Made by a program: the position numbers and the translations under genes
Assembly: GCF_016714285.1 (NCBI RefSeq)
Contig: NZ_JADJNN010000010.1
Span: 248,001 to 312,000, forward strand
DNA length: 64,000 nt
From: Nannocystis sp.
GTDB lineage: Bacteria > Myxococcota_A > Polyangia > Nannocystales > Nannocystaceae
Direction: 5' to 3'
Shown: positions 1-10,609 of the stretch, piece by piece
Layout of the letters: each line of letters opens with the position of its first letter
Position numbering within the stretch: position 1 is the stretch's first letter
The notes under the pieces: generated by a model
Database searches by the model: none
What the model was told of the DNA's origin: nothing
What the model saw: the letters and a program-made list of their open reading frames with translations, nothing else

Positions 1-523
1 CGCCGACGCGGGCAGCGAGGCTGGCGATCTCGGCGAGGGTGCGCGGGCTGCAGGCGACGCCGGAGGGGCTGTGCAGGTTGGTCAGGACGACCGCGCGGGT
101 GCGCGGGGTGAGCACCTTGGCGAGTCGTTCGGGGACCAGCTGCCAGCCGTCCTCGATGCGGCGGTCGATGCGGGCCACGCTGGCGCCAAGCATCTCGGGC
201 ACCCGAAACAGCGGCTCGTAGGTGGGGCGCTCGACGACGACGTGGTCGCCCGGGCGGAGGATGGCGATCAGGGCGTGAACGATCGCCTGGTTGGCGCCGG
301 GGCACAAAGCGACCTGGCCCGGCTCGACGTCGTAGCGGTCCGCGACCGCGTGCACGAGCGACGACTCGGCCTCGTCCCAGGCGAGCGCGGCGGGCTCATC
401 GTCGTCGTCGCGACGCTGTGACGCGATGCTCCGGGACAGGTCGTAGCGAGCGCCCGGGACCACGGAGAGGGCCCAGGACGCGGCTTCGAGGGGTCGCAAG
501 GGGACCTGCACGATAGCGCGCAT
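1..523 (-). CDS. PLP-dependent aminotransferase class I/II, N-terminal part
   Basis: The frame starts with ATG at 523 and stays open to the left edge, so only the first 174 codons are present. The order of motifs is that of fold-type I aminotransferases: PGANQAIVHAL in the region that normally contacts the cofactor phosphate, then VVVERPTYEPL, then NLHSPSG, which corresponds to the N-x-x-x-P-S/T-G segment of the PLP pocket. The catalytic lysine lies outside the window. It is divergent from the DUF2332 gene with about 50 bp between them, so the two probably share a promoter region. The substrate cannot be read from this part; histidinol-phosphate-like or MocR-free aspartate-like enzymes are possible. 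Confidence 0.85.
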   Translation of the reverse strand, partial: MRAIVQVPLRPLEAASWALSVVPGARYDLSRSIASQRRDDDDEPAALAWDEAESSLVHAVADRYDVEPGQVALCPGANQAIVHALIAILRPGDHVVVERPTYEPLFRVPEMLGASVARIDRRIEDGWQLVPERLAKVLTPRTRAVVLTNLHSPSGVACSPRTLAEIASLAARVG

Positions 524-573
524 CGTTTCAGATGTGACCCGCGACCGCAAGGTGTACAGTAGCCCCCAGCCTG

Positions 574-1821
574 ATGCAGCGCGCAGCGGAGACGCAGGAG
601 TGGGTGGCGAACATCACCCGGCAGGCGGCGTTCACGAGGGGCTACTCGCCGTTGTCGGCGGCGATCCTCGACTGTTTGGCAGGTTGGCTGGCAGGTAGGC
701 TGGCGGTCGGGTTGGCCGTGGGGGCTGACGGGGTCGCTGCCGAGGTTGAGGCGCTGCGGCGGCGCTTCCTGGCGTTTGTCGGGGCGAGGCGCTGGGACAA
801 CGACCTCGAGCCGATCTTGAAGTTGGCGGCGACCCTGCACAGTCATGTGCTGCGCGGCGACCCGCGGGTCGCGGGGCTGCGACCGTACTACCGCACGGTC
901 TCGGACAGCGACACGGCGGACGCGGCCTCGCCCGACGAGCCGGCCTTCGCGGGAGAACTGCTCGCCGCGCTCTCGGCTCTCGGTGACGACCTGCTGGTCG
1001 AGGCCGAGGGCTGGGTGATGCAGACCAACGAGACGGCACGCGGCGTGATCTGGCTGCTGCCCGCTGCGCTGCTGCAAATCGAGGCCGCGTACCTGGTCGA
1101 GCTCGGGGCCAGCGCGGGTCTCAATCTGCTCGCGGATCTGCGTCGCTTCGACCTGCGCTGGGCGGACGGCGAGGGCCTCACGCTCGGCCATGGCGAGGCG
1201 TCGCAGTTCCAGATCGAGTGCGAGGGCCCGCGACCGTCGCTGCCGTCGCGGGTGCGTCCGCCGGAGATCGTCGCACGCGTCGGCGCCGACGCCCGCGTGG
1301 TCGACCTCGACGCGCCCGACGCGGAAACGCAGCTGGCCGCGTGCATCTGGGGCGACCAGCCGCGTCGCATGCAGCGTCTGCGGGAGGCGCTCGAGCTGCG
1401 TCGCGGCCTGCGAGGCACGCCGCAGGCGGCGCGGATGCTGCGGGCCAGGCTGCCGGATGAGACCGACGAGCTGCTGCGCGCCGCGGTGCCGGTCCACCCG
1501 GTCGCGCCGGTGATCTTGTTTGATACCTACGTGACCGCGTACTTCAACGACGTGGATCACCGCGCCCTGGTCCGCGCGGTCGAGGCCTTCGCCCGCCCCT
1601 GGACCCTGCGCCACCAGTTGTCGTGGCTGTGGGTCCGCTTCGAGCCGGCGCGGGCCGGTGAGACCCAGGCCCCGCAGATCGGCTGGTGCCGCTGGTGGGT
1701 GGAGGTTTGGACCCAGGGGCAGCGGCACACGGTCGAGCTCGGCTGGGCCCACCCGCACTGCGTCCATCTGAGCTTCGGGCCCGGTCTCGCGGCGCTGGCC
1801 CGGCTGCGAGGGCCCGAGTGA
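574..1821 (+). CDS. DUF2332 family protein
   Basis: This 415-residue protein resembles the DUF2332 family throughout. The segment LVELGASAGLNLLADLRRF is the typical glycine-rich stretch, and the later tryptophan-rich part (LRHQLSWLWVRFEP, then GWCRWWVEVWTQG) is the usual C-terminal half. The family has no established function; the ASAGLNL loop looks like a nucleotide or SAM loop, but that is only an inference. The start at 574 is the first ATG after the divergent aminotransferase start, and the protein has no signal peptide, so it is expected in the cytoplasm. Confidence 0.8.
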   Translation: MQRAAETQEWVANITRQAAFTRGYSPLSAAILDCLAGWLAGRLAVGLAVGADGVAAEVEALRRRFLAFVGARRWDNDLEPILKLAATLHSHVLRGDPRVAGLRPYYRTVSDSDTADAASPDEPAFAGELLAALSALGDDLLVEAEGWVMQTNETARGVIWLLPAALLQIEAAYLVELGASAGLNLLADLRRFDLRWADGEGLTLGHGEASQFQIECEGPRPSLPSRVRPPEIVARVGADARVVDLDAPDAETQLAACIWGDQPRRMQRLREALELRRGLRGTPQAARMLRARLPDETDELLRAAVPVHPVAPVILFDTYVTAYFNDVDHRALVRAVEAFARPWTLRHQLSWLWVRFEPARAGETQAPQIGWCRWWVEVWTQGQRHTVELGWAHPHCVHLSFGPGLAALARLRGPE

Positions 1822-1858
1822 CATCCGGGCGCGGTGGTGGCATCGTCCGGCCGACGCC

Positions 1859-2683
1859 ATGACGCCCGCCTCGACCCGCCCGCTCGCCGCGCTGCTAGTC
1901 GCCCTGCTGGCGTTGGCGTCAGTGCCCGCGGCGGCGAGTCCGTACCGCGTGCTGGCGCCGCCGGTGGAACCTGTCCCTGCGGCCAGCACGCCTGTCCCTG
2001 CGGCCAGCACGCCTGTCCTTTCGACCAGCCCGCCTGTCCCTTCGACCAGCCCGGGCGGGGCCGCGGTGGCGCCGACCGACAGCGCGGCCGAGCGGGCGGC
2101 GATCTCGGCCGCGACCTCGCCGACGCAGCCGCTCTCGGACGACCCCGCGCTCGAGTACCGCCGCGGCGAGCAGGCCTACGCGCTCGGCAACTACGAGCAG
2201 GCGGTGCGGCACTTCGAGCGTAGCTACGAGCTGTCGAACTTCGCCGACCTGCTCTACAACCTCGGCATGGCCTACTCGCAGTGGCACGGCCTCGACGGCG
2301 ACGTCGGGCACCTGCGCAAGGCCAAGCGGCTGTTCCAGAACTACACCAAGCGGCTGTCCGAGAACCCGGCGATGGACCAGAGCCAGCGCGACGAGGCCGA
2401 GGCGCAGATCGCCCGGCTCGACGAGCAGATCGCCGAGCACGAGAAGCGGGTGGCCGCGCCGCCGCCGGTGGTCAAGCCTGACCCGCAGCCGCAGCCGCAG
2501 CCGCCGCTCGACCAGCCGGAGAAGAAGCCGGTGTACAAGCGCGGGTGGTTCTGGGGCGTGATCGGTGTGGTCGTGGTGGCGGCCGCGGTGACCACCGCGG
2601 TCGTCCTCACCCGCAAGCCGGGCTTCGAGCCCGAGCTCGGCAGCATCGGCCCCAACTCGGGCACCGCGCTGCTGCGCTTCTGA
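1859..2683 (+). CDS. TPR-containing single-span membrane protein
   Basis: The 274-residue product begins with a signal peptide (MTPASTRPLAALLVALLAL, cleavage probably after AAA near residue 26). A Pro/Ala/Ser/Thr linker made of four 7-residue units follows. Residues about 95-190 form TPR-like helices (LEYRRGEQAYALGNYEQAVR, then LYNLGMAYSQW). A proline-rich stretch leads to one hydrophobic span near residue 235 (GVIGVVVVAAAVTTAVVL) and a short tail. It is an envelope protein of the type common in Myxococcota, with the TPR part outside the cytoplasm if the N-terminal signal is cleaved. The small gene behind it starts 6 bp after its stop, so they are likely cotranscribed. Confidence 0.75.
   Translation: MTPASTRPLAALLVALLALASVPAAASPYRVLAPPVEPVPAASTPVPAASTPVLSTSPPVPSTSPGGAAVAPTDSAAERAAISAATSPTQPLSDDPALEYRRGEQAYALGNYEQAVRHFERSYELSNFADLLYNLGMAYSQWHGLDGDVGHLRKAKRLFQNYTKRLSENPAMDQSQRDEAEAQIARLDEQIAEHEKRVAAPPPVVKPDPQPQPQPPLDQPEKKPVYKRGWFWGVIGVVVVAAAVTTAVVLTRKPGFEPELGSIGPNSGTALLRF
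1970..2053 (+). repeat. Four tandem 21-bp units inside the TPR gene
   Basis: Four contiguous 21-bp units each start with CCTGTCC and encode PVPAAST, PVPAAST, PVLSTSP and PVPSTSP. The first two units are identical, as are most positions of the last two. The CCTGTCC half-site is the arm of the palindrome dispersed through this window, so the linker seems to have grown from that element. Confidence 0.85.
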
Positions 2684-2689
2684 GGTGGC

Positions 2690-2953
2690 ATGTCGTCGAG
2701 CCAGGACCTGCACCCGCTCTCGGGCGCCCGCTTCGTGTGTGAGCGGGCCGAGGGGCCCGCGCTCGTGTACACGGTGGCGGTGTACGCCGCCGGCGGTCGC
2801 ACGCACCAGGCGACGCTGCGCTGGGACGCGGAGGGCCTCGCGGTGGCCGAGCCGGTCTGCGCCGACCCATGGGCGCAGACGGAGCTTCTCAAGCTGGCGC
2901 GGGTGTTGCGGCACGGCGAGCAGGCGCGACTGAGTCGCTGGCGCGGTCCCTGA
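2690..2953 (+). CDS. Small hypothetical protein (87 aa)
   Basis: I do not recognise this protein. The ATG at 2690 is preceded by GAGGTGG, a good ribosome-binding site that overlaps the stop codon of the TPR gene, which argues for translation as the second gene of that operon. There is no signal peptide or membrane segment. The sequence is mixed alpha/beta in character (FVCERAEGPALVYTVAVYA), with two cysteines. Confidence 0.55.
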   Translation: MSSSQDLHPLSGARFVCERAEGPALVYTVAVYAAGGRTHQATLRWDAEGLAVAEPVCADPWAQTELLKLARVLRHGEQARLSRWRGP

Positions 2954-3026
2954 CGGGTCGCGCACCGACGAGCGCAGGGCGGGTCGCTGTGCGCCCGCCC
3001 TGCCTTTCGTTGCCGTGCGTTCGGGG

Positions 3027-3905
3027 TCAGCCGCCGGTGCTGGAACCGCCGGTGGTGCCGCCGCCAGTGGTGCCGCCCATGTTGATCGGGCAGCCCTCGT
3101 CGCCCTCGTCGCAGCAGATGCACGAGATGCCGCGCTGGTCGCCGCAGTAGCCGTAGTCGTAGGTGACCCCCATGCCGTCGCCTTCGGTCATGCAGAGGAC
3201 GGTGCAGTCGGTCGCGCTCAGCTTGCCGTAGTCGCAGGACTCGAGCGAGACATCACCGTTGCAAGTGTCGGGCGTGTCATTGGTGCAGGCGGTGCCGGGG
3301 CCTTCGCCGCACACGAACTTGACCATCGAATCCTCGTCGACGCAGCCGTAGGCGAAGCCGTGTCCGTCGGCGATGCAGTTCTCGTTGGGGCCGTTCGGGT
3401 TCTCGACCCAGCTGCCGTTGGTGCACACGTAGTACTTGCTGCCCTCGGGGCCGCAGTCGGGGTTGTCGGCCGTGAGGCAGAGGAAGTTCTCGGTGTTGGC
3501 GTCGCAGCTGCCGGGCGGTTCGGTGCCGACGCTGCAGTCGAGCGGTGTGCCGGTGGTGCCGTTGGTCTCGCTGGTGGTCGGGACCTCGGCCGTCGTGCCG
3601 CTGGTCGGCGTGTTCGTCGTGGTGCCGTTGTTGGTGTCGGAGCTGCTCGTGCCCGGGGTGGTGTCGCTGGTTGCCGTCGCGCAGCAGTCCAGGTTGTTGA
3701 TGTCGTTGGGCTTGCACCAATCGTAGCCCACGTTGCAGAAGCACTCGCCGTTGCTGAGGAAGCTGTTGTCGTCGGTGCAGCTCTCGGCCTCCTTGCCGCC
3801 GCCGCCGAGGGTGACCACGCAGCCGAGCGCGACGGAGCTGAGGAAGGCGGAGAGGGCCGACAGGCGAGTGAACTTCAAACCAGACGTCAAGGTAGATGAG
3901 AACAT
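3027..3905 (-). CDS. Cys-rich secreted lipoprotein
   Basis: The 292-residue protein starts at MFSSTLTSGLKF and has a lipoprotein signal ending in VALGC near residue 32. After a Cys-rich patch comes a Thr/Ser-rich linker (about residues 80-125), then a domain with about 20 cysteines (for example CLTADNPDCGPEG and CICCDEGDEGC), and finally a tail of Gly and Thr (GGTTGGGTTGG). Paired cysteines and the lipobox point to an exported, disulfide-bonded surface protein. The same open frame runs into korB upstream only because of the korB frameshift; the ATG at 3905 is the natural start. Function unknown. Confidence 0.75.
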   Translation of the reverse strand: MFSSTLTSGLKFTRLSALSAFLSSVALGCVVTLGGGGKEAESCTDDNSFLSNGECFCNVGYDWCKPNDINNLDCCATATSDTTPGTSSSDTNNGTTTNTPTSGTTAEVPTTSETNGTTGTPLDCSVGTEPPGSCDANTENFLCLTADNPDCGPEGSKYYVCTNGSWVENPNGPNENCIADGHGFAYGCVDEDSMVKFVCGEGPGTACTNDTPDTCNGDVSLESCDYGKLSATDCTVLCMTEGDGMGVTYDYGYCGDQRGISCICCDEGDEGCPINMGGTTGGGTTGGSSTGG

Positions 3906-3949
3906 GACAAGGTGTCCTGGAAAGGCGTGGGTGCGAGCCAAAGCGGCGT

Positions 3950-3967
3950 GGGGCCTCAGACGGCCCC
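3950..3967 (-). terminator. GC-rich hairpin downstream of korB
   Basis: A perfect 6-bp stem GGGGCC/GGCCCC with a 6-nt loop lies between the end of korB and the start of the Cys-rich lipoprotein gene. No T-run follows on the minus strand, so it could be a weak terminator or merely a leader structure. Confidence 0.3.
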
Positions 3968-4060
3968 TGGTGAAGCTTGATTCTCTCACTCCCGTGGTTG
4001 CAAGGGCGCGGAGAAACCGCCCTCGACGGCGTCTCACGCGGCCAATAGCGTGACCGCTGC

Positions 4061-5105
4061 TCAGCTCGGGTCGGACTCGACGACCCAGGTGTGGCCCTTG
4101 CGCATCAAGGCGTTGAGGTCGCCCAGGCCCTTGGCCCGGGCCTGCCGGTTCTGCTCGTGCATGCCGCGCTCGAAGGATGTGCCGGCGCCAGGGTGCAGGT
4201 AGAGGACACCGAGGGCGACGGGGAAGGTCGGTGGCTCGAGGGTAGCGAGCAGGAAGGCCATCGTATGGTTGTGCTCGTCGTGCACAAGGATGTCGGCCTC
4301 GGTGACGCCATACTCGCCGATGGTGACGACCTCGAGCTCGAGCTTGCCGGGGCTGCAGGCGCAGGCCCTTGGTGTGGTCCTTGCCGAAGCGCATCGGCTT
4401 GCCGTGCTCGAGGTGGAGCTGAGTCTCGGCTGCGATCTCGCGCGCGGTGAAGTGCTCGAAGGCGCCGTCGTTGAAGACGGGGCAGTTCTGGTAGACCTCG
4501 ACGAAGCCGGTGCCGACGAACTCGTGGGCGCGCTTGAGCGTCGTGATGAGGTTCTTGGCGTCGGTGTCGATGGCGCGGCCGACGAAGCGGCCCCCGCAGC
4601 CGAGCGCGAAGGCGGCCGGGATCAGCGGGTTGTCGACCGAGCCCATCGGCGTCGAGGGTGAGCGCTTGCCGAGCAGCGAGGTCGGCGAGTACTGGCCCTT
4701 GGTGAGCCCGTAGATCCGGTTGTTGAACAGGATCAGCTGCATGTTCACGTTGCGGCGGAGCACGTGCATCAGGTGGTTGCCGCCGATGCTGAGGCCGTCG
4801 CCGTCACCCGTGACGACCCAGACGTCGAGCTCCGGGTTGGCCAGCTTCACGCCCGTGGCGACCGCGGGCGCGCGCCCGTGGATCGTGTGGAAGCCGTAGG
4901 TGTTCATGTAGTAGGGGAACCGGCTCGAGCAGCCGATGCCCGACACGAACACGGTGCTCTCCTTGCGGACCCCGAGCTCGGGCAACATGCGCTGGACCGC
5001 CGCGAGGATCGCGTAGTCACCGCAGCCGGGGCACCAGCGGACCTCCTGGTCCGAGGTGAAGTCCTTGCGGGTGAGGGGCGGGGACGGTGGGTCGAGGGGC
5101 GTCAT
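4061..5105 (-). CDS. korB: 2-oxoacid:ferredoxin oxidoreductase beta subunit, frameshifted
   Basis: This is the thiamine-diphosphate subunit that works with KorA to convert 2-oxoglutarate (or a related 2-oxoacid) to the acyl-CoA with reduction of ferredoxin. Visible motifs are CPGCGDYAIL near residue 27, SGIGCSSRFPYY, and the TPP/Mg segment GDGDGLSIGGNHLMH. The reading frame breaks in a run of four C residues (plus strand 4349-4352) about 250 residues in. Removing one C restores QPGKLELEVVTIGEYG followed by VHDEHNHTMAFLLATLEPP and the normal C terminus ending in VVESDPS. The gene starts 1 nt after the korA stop, so the pair is translationally coupled. The frameshift is either a sequencing slip or a real inactivation; it removes the last third of the protein. 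Confidence 0.85.
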
Positions 5106-5106
5106 G

Positions 5107-6984
<1,878 letters not shown>

Positions 6985-7117
6985 GGCTGCATGGGCGACG
7001 CGTGGTCAACACGCGGCCGCGGCGCGCGGGGATGATAGGCCGACCGCGCGGAGCTTGTCACGGAAGCCCTGCGATCGGCCTACGATCGGCGAGTGAGACA
7101 CGGCACGTCTGCGAGGT

Positions 7118-7714
7118 TCACGCGACGGCGGCGATCAGCGCCTCGAGGTACTCGATGTAGCTGGCGAGTGTCGGGGCGGCCGGGTTCTTCGGCGCCGTGG
7201 CCAGCGCCGAGGGGCCCTTCGCGCCGGCGGGGTCGATCACGGCACCAGCCCACTCGAGGAGGGCGGCGCGGCCGTGGATGTCAGCGACGCGCTGACCGCG
7301 GATGCTCGAGCGCGCAAGCTTCGCGTTCCAGGTGATCACCCGGCGGGCGAAGGGCTGCGTCCAGGCGCGATGGTTAGCCTCGAGCTGCGCCTTGAGGGCT
7401 GGTTGCGCCGCAACGAGGGCGTTTCGGATGCTGGCGCCGAGCTTGGCGGCATTGCGCGGGTCGTCGAGGAAGCGACCCTTGAGGAGGATCGTGCCGGACA
7501 CATCGATCACCGCGCTGCCGATGCGGATCTCGAGCGGACCGAGGGAGGGGTCGACGACGATCTTGACCGCGTCCCCGCCTTCGGCCGCGGCGATCGCCCC
7601 GATCGCGTTGTTGTCCACCGCCACCTCGACTAGCTCGGCAGCGTGGGCTGGGCGGACGACCGAAATACACGCGCCGACAGCGACCAAACTGAGCCAGGTT
7701 CTACGGGACAGCAT
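7118..7714 (-). CDS. Truncated ZnuA-like periplasmic protein
   Basis: The product is 198 residues with a signal peptide (LSLVAVGACISVVRPAHA, cleavage before AEL). Its middle part, LDDPRNAAKLGASIRNAL followed by ANHRAWTQPFARRVITWNAKL, reads like the central helix of metal-binding ABC substrate proteins of the ZnuA/TroA group. Family members are about 300 residues and use conserved histidines; here the usual H-x-W/L-D-P becomes RFLDDP, and only two histidines remain in the mature protein. I infer a shortened relative that has lost the metal site. The ATG at 7714 is preferred because upstream in-frame codons would remove the signal peptide. It follows the YhbP-like gene by 10 bp. Confidence 0.6.
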   Translation of the reverse strand: MLSRRTWLSLVAVGACISVVRPAHAAELVEVAVDNNAIGAIAAAEGGDAVKIVVDPSLGPLEIRIGSAVIDVSGTILLKGRFLDDPRNAAKLGASIRNALVAAQPALKAQLEANHRAWTQPFARRVITWNAKLARSSIRGQRVADIHGRAALLEWAGAVIDPAGAKGPSALATAPKNPAAPTLASYIEYLEALIAAVA

Positions 7715-7724
7715 AATTCGGACC

Positions 7725-8213
7725 TCAGACGGGCACTGGTGGCCGATGTTCATCGCGGGTGGGCGCCGCGAACGACCATTCATGCTTGTACCCGAAGCCG
7801 AGGCGATTGTCGGTGAGCTTGGCCCACGTGACCGTGAGTGCGTAGAGGCGTTCACGTGCGTCGGGTCGCAGCAGTGCTGCGGCGCCTGGATGGCGCTCAA
7901 GGTAGGCGGCCCGCGCTGCGACGGCGGTGGGTGGCAACGGGACGACCTCGCCGCGGAGCTGAACGCCGCGCAGTTCAGCGATCGACTCTGTCTCGAGATA
8001 GAGGCCGGCGGCGACGGTGGTCGGACCCTCAGCGAGGTGACGTCCGTGGGTGGTATCGGGACGGCTGGCGAAGATCAGGCGTGGGCCGTCGCCCTGCTCC
8101 CCCGGCACGACGGCGTAGAACAGCGGCGTGGCGTAGGGGGCGGCCTCGCCGGGCACAGTGGTTGCGAGGGTCAACACCCAACACTCGCGCAGCACAGCCA
8201 TGAGTGGACTCAC
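7725..8213 (-). CDS. YhbP/UPF0306-type protein, PNPOx-like fold
   Basis: The 162-residue protein lines up with E. coli YhbP: the N-terminal LRECWVLTLAT, the strand PYATPLFYAVV, then ELRGVQLRGEVVPL and the C-terminal LTDNRLGFGYKHEW all have counterparts there. The fold is that of pyridoxamine 5'-phosphate oxidase-like FMN-binding barrels; the role of the family is not established. I chose the GTG at 8213 because a GGAG sits 7 nt before it; an ATG four codons inside (8201) is the alternative. Confidence 0.75.
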   Translation of the reverse strand: MSPLMAVLRECWVLTLATTVPGEAAPYATPLFYAVVPGEQGDGPRLIFASRPDTTHGRHLAEGPTTVAAGLYLETESIAELRGVQLRGEVVPLPPTAVAARAAYLERHPGAAALLRPDARERLYALTVTWAKLTDNRLGFGYKHEWSFAAPTRDEHRPPVPV

Positions 8214-8306
8214 GTAATCTCCGCTGTGGGTAGGCACGCATTGGACCTGTACCACGGGCGCGGGCGGAGCGCGGGGCCGAGCGCGCGCGTGATAGAGTCC
8301 GCCGCC

Positions 8307-9338
8307 ATGAGCAGCAGCCAAACCATCGATGACCTTGTCGACCGCGGACTCGCAGCGGTCGAGTCCGACGACCTCGAGAGCGCGACGCAGATCCTGGAGG
8401 AGGCGGCCAAGGTCGCGGGTGAGAATCACGTGCGGGTGCTGCACCTGACCGGGATGCTCGCGTGGGCCGAGGGGCGTCCGGAGCACGCTGCGGGCTATCT
8501 GATGCAGGCGGCGGACGCGGGTTCGGAGGACCCGAACATCTACCTCGACTGCGCGGAGTGTCTGCTGCTCCACGACCAGGATCTCGACGAGGCCGAGGCG
8601 GCCGCGCGCACGGTGCTGCGTCTCGAGAACGCGTCGCAGGACGCGGTCGACCAGGCCCGGCTGTTGCTCTCGCAGATTCGCCTCGCTGATGAGGACAGCG
8701 AGGAGGCGCTCGAGCTGCTGGACGGCATCAGCGAGACGCGCAAGAAGGACCCGGTGTACCTCAGCACCTACGGGTTTGTGCTGATGAACGCGGGTCGCGA
8801 CGCCGAGGCGGTCACGGCCCTGCGCGAGGCGGTCGCCGCCGATCCGGATGACCCCGATGTGCACTACTGGCTCGGCCAGGCGCTCGACTCGGTGGGCGAC
8901 TTCACGGCCGCCCGCGAGTCGATGTTGAAGGTGCTGGAGCTCGACCAGGCCGATCACGACGAGGCGGGGCACGAGCACGACCCGCTGACGAACGACATCG
9001 AGGAGGATCTTCGCGGTCAGTTCGAGGGTGTGCTCGAGGAACTGCCGGAGCCGGTGCTCAAGCTGTTGGCCAACGCGCCGATCACGGTGCAGGCGCGGCC
9101 CACGGCCAAGCAGGTGGCGATCGGCGCAGATCCGCGCAGCGTGGTCACCTTCATTGGTCGTCCGCAGACCCACGACGGTGACGCGCGGCTCGACGGGATC
9201 ATCATCATGCGCGACTTCCTGCTCGACGAGATCGACGATGACGACGACATCCCCGAGTTGATGATCGTGAGCATCATCGACGAGCTGCGCCGCTTCTTCC
9301 GCCTCGAGGGTCTGGAGATGAGCACCGGGGAGGAGTAA
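8307..9338 (+). CDS. TPR protein with degenerate zincin-like C-terminal domain
   Basis: The 343-residue cytoplasmic protein has about five TPR units (residues 1-215; for example PDDPDVHYWLGQALDSVGDF). Residues about 235-335 follow the pattern of the small zincin-like metallopeptidase family often found behind TPRs: FEGVLEELPEPVLKLLANAP at the start and IIDELRRFFRLEGLEM at the end. In that family the last helix carries HExxHH; here the corresponding segment reads I-D-E-L-R-R-F-F, so both histidines are missing and no peptidase activity is expected. The start at MSSSQTIDDL is the first ATG in line with the TPRs. It precedes the isopropylmalate-synthase-like gene by 11 bp. Confidence 0.75.
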   Translation: MSSSQTIDDLVDRGLAAVESDDLESATQILEEAAKVAGENHVRVLHLTGMLAWAEGRPEHAAGYLMQAADAGSEDPNIYLDCAECLLLHDQDLDEAEAAARTVLRLENASQDAVDQARLLLSQIRLADEDSEEALELLDGISETRKKDPVYLSTYGFVLMNAGRDAEAVTALREAVAADPDDPDVHYWLGQALDSVGDFTAARESMLKVLELDQADHDEAGHEHDPLTNDIEEDLRGQFEGVLEELPEPVLKLLANAPITVQARPTAKQVAIGADPRSVVTFIGRPQTHDGDARLDGIIIMRDFLLDEIDDDDDIPELMIVSIIDELRRFFRLEGLEMSTGEE

Positions 9339-9349
9339 ACCAAAGGCCC

Positions 9350-10597
9350 ATGGCGACCCACGCGAACACTGCCGCCCTCATCTACGACTGGAACGAGAAG
9401 GAGCGCACGGGACCGCTGTTGCGGCGGGCGCCTCGATTCGTCGACGAGAGCATTCGTGACGGCATCCAGTCGCCGTCCGTGCGCGACCCGTCGATCGAGC
9501 AGAAGATGCAGCTGGTCCGCCTGATGGACCGCATGGGCGTGCAGACCGTGAACTTGGGCCTGCCGGGGGCGGGCAAGCGGGCGCAGGAGGACGTCGAGCG
9601 GCTGCTCCGCTTCATCGTCGAGGAGAAGCTGCGCATCACCACCAACTGCGCGGCGCGGACGATCGCCTCGGACATCACGCCGATCATCGAGATCTCGCAG
9701 CGCGTGGGCGTGCCGATCGAGGTGATGACGTTCATCGGCTCGAGCCCGATCCGCAGCTACGCGGAGGGCTGGGACAACGAGCGGCTCAAGAAGCACACGC
9801 TCGAGGCGGTCAAGCTCGGGGTGGAGAACGGCCTGCCGGTCGGCTTCGTCACCGAGGACACCACGCGCTCGCACCCGAAGACGCTGGACGTCCTGTTTCG
9901 TACGGCGATCGACGCCGGGGCCGGGCGTTTGGTGTTGTGCGACACCTGCGGGCACGCGACGCCGGACGGCCTGCGCAGCCTGCTGAACTTCACCAGGGGC
10001 GTGCTGCGCTCGATGGACATGGAGGACCAGATCGAGCTCGACTGGCACGGTCACAACGACCGCGGGCTGGCGCTGGCGCTGGGGCTCTTCGCCTTCGAGT
10101 GGGGCTTCGACCGGGTGCACGGCTGCGGGCTCGGCATCGGTGAGCGGGTCGGTAACACCTCGATGGATCTGTTGCTGCTAAACCTCTACCTGCTTGGGCA
10201 GCTCGATCCGCGGCGGCACGATCTGTCGTGTCTTGTGGAGTACGTCGAGGCGGTGAGCGAGTACACGGGGGTGCCGATCCACCCGAGCTACCCGCTGGCG
10301 GGGCGTGACGCGTTCCGCACTGCCACGGGTGTGCACGCGGCGGCGATCATCAAGGCTGAGAAGACCGGCGACCACGAGCTGGCCGATCGGGTCTACTCAT
10401 CGGTGCCGGCGCGGGTGTTCGGGCGTCAGCAGCAGATCGAGATCGGTCACTACAGCGGGCGCTCGAACGTGTTGTACTGGCTGCGTGCGCACGGCTACGA
10501 GGCGACAGATGAGCTCGTCGATCGGGTGTTCAACTTCGCCAAGCTGCAGAACCACACGCTGACGACCGACGAGGTGAAGGCGGTCATCGGCGCCTGA
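9350..10597 (+). CDS. 2-isopropylmalate synthase/homocitrate synthase family enzyme
   Basis: This is a DRE-TIM metallolyase-type condensing enzyme of 415 residues that joins acetyl-CoA to a 2-oxoacid. The catalytic RDG-Q is seen in DESIRDGIQSPSV, the metal ligands in DWHGHNDRGLALALG, and the family signature in HGCGLGIGERVGNTSMD. A TGVHAAAI segment follows. The C-terminal LeuA regulatory domain is absent: the protein ends about 30 residues after the linker. The substrate therefore cannot be fixed; isopropylmalate, citramalate and homocitrate are all possible. It forms an operon with the TPR gene upstream and is not next to other leucine genes. Confidence 0.8.
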   Translation: MATHANTAALIYDWNEKERTGPLLRRAPRFVDESIRDGIQSPSVRDPSIEQKMQLVRLMDRMGVQTVNLGLPGAGKRAQEDVERLLRFIVEEKLRITTNCAARTIASDITPIIEISQRVGVPIEVMTFIGSSPIRSYAEGWDNERLKKHTLEAVKLGVENGLPVGFVTEDTTRSHPKTLDVLFRTAIDAGAGRLVLCDTCGHATPDGLRSLLNFTRGVLRSMDMEDQIELDWHGHNDRGLALALGLFAFEWGFDRVHGCGLGIGERVGNTSMDLLLLNLYLLGQLDPRRHDLSCLVEYVEAVSEYTGVPIHPSYPLAGRDAFRTATGVHAAAIIKAEKTGDHELADRVYSSVPARVFGRQQQIEIGHYSGRSNVLYWLRAHGYEATDELVDRVFNFAKLQNHTLTTDEVKAVIGA

Positions 10598-10609
10598 CTC
10601 GGCGCCTGG

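Noticed and set aside
268..2010. 580-residue minus-strand open frame
   Set aside because: It covers the DUF2332 gene in antisense and has shadow-like Arg/Pro composition with no domain.
3027..5105. A single 692-residue open frame joining KorB to a Cys-rich lipoprotein
   Set aside because: The frames join only because of one extra base in korB. The KorB C terminus is encoded in another frame, and the lipoprotein has its own start and signal peptide.
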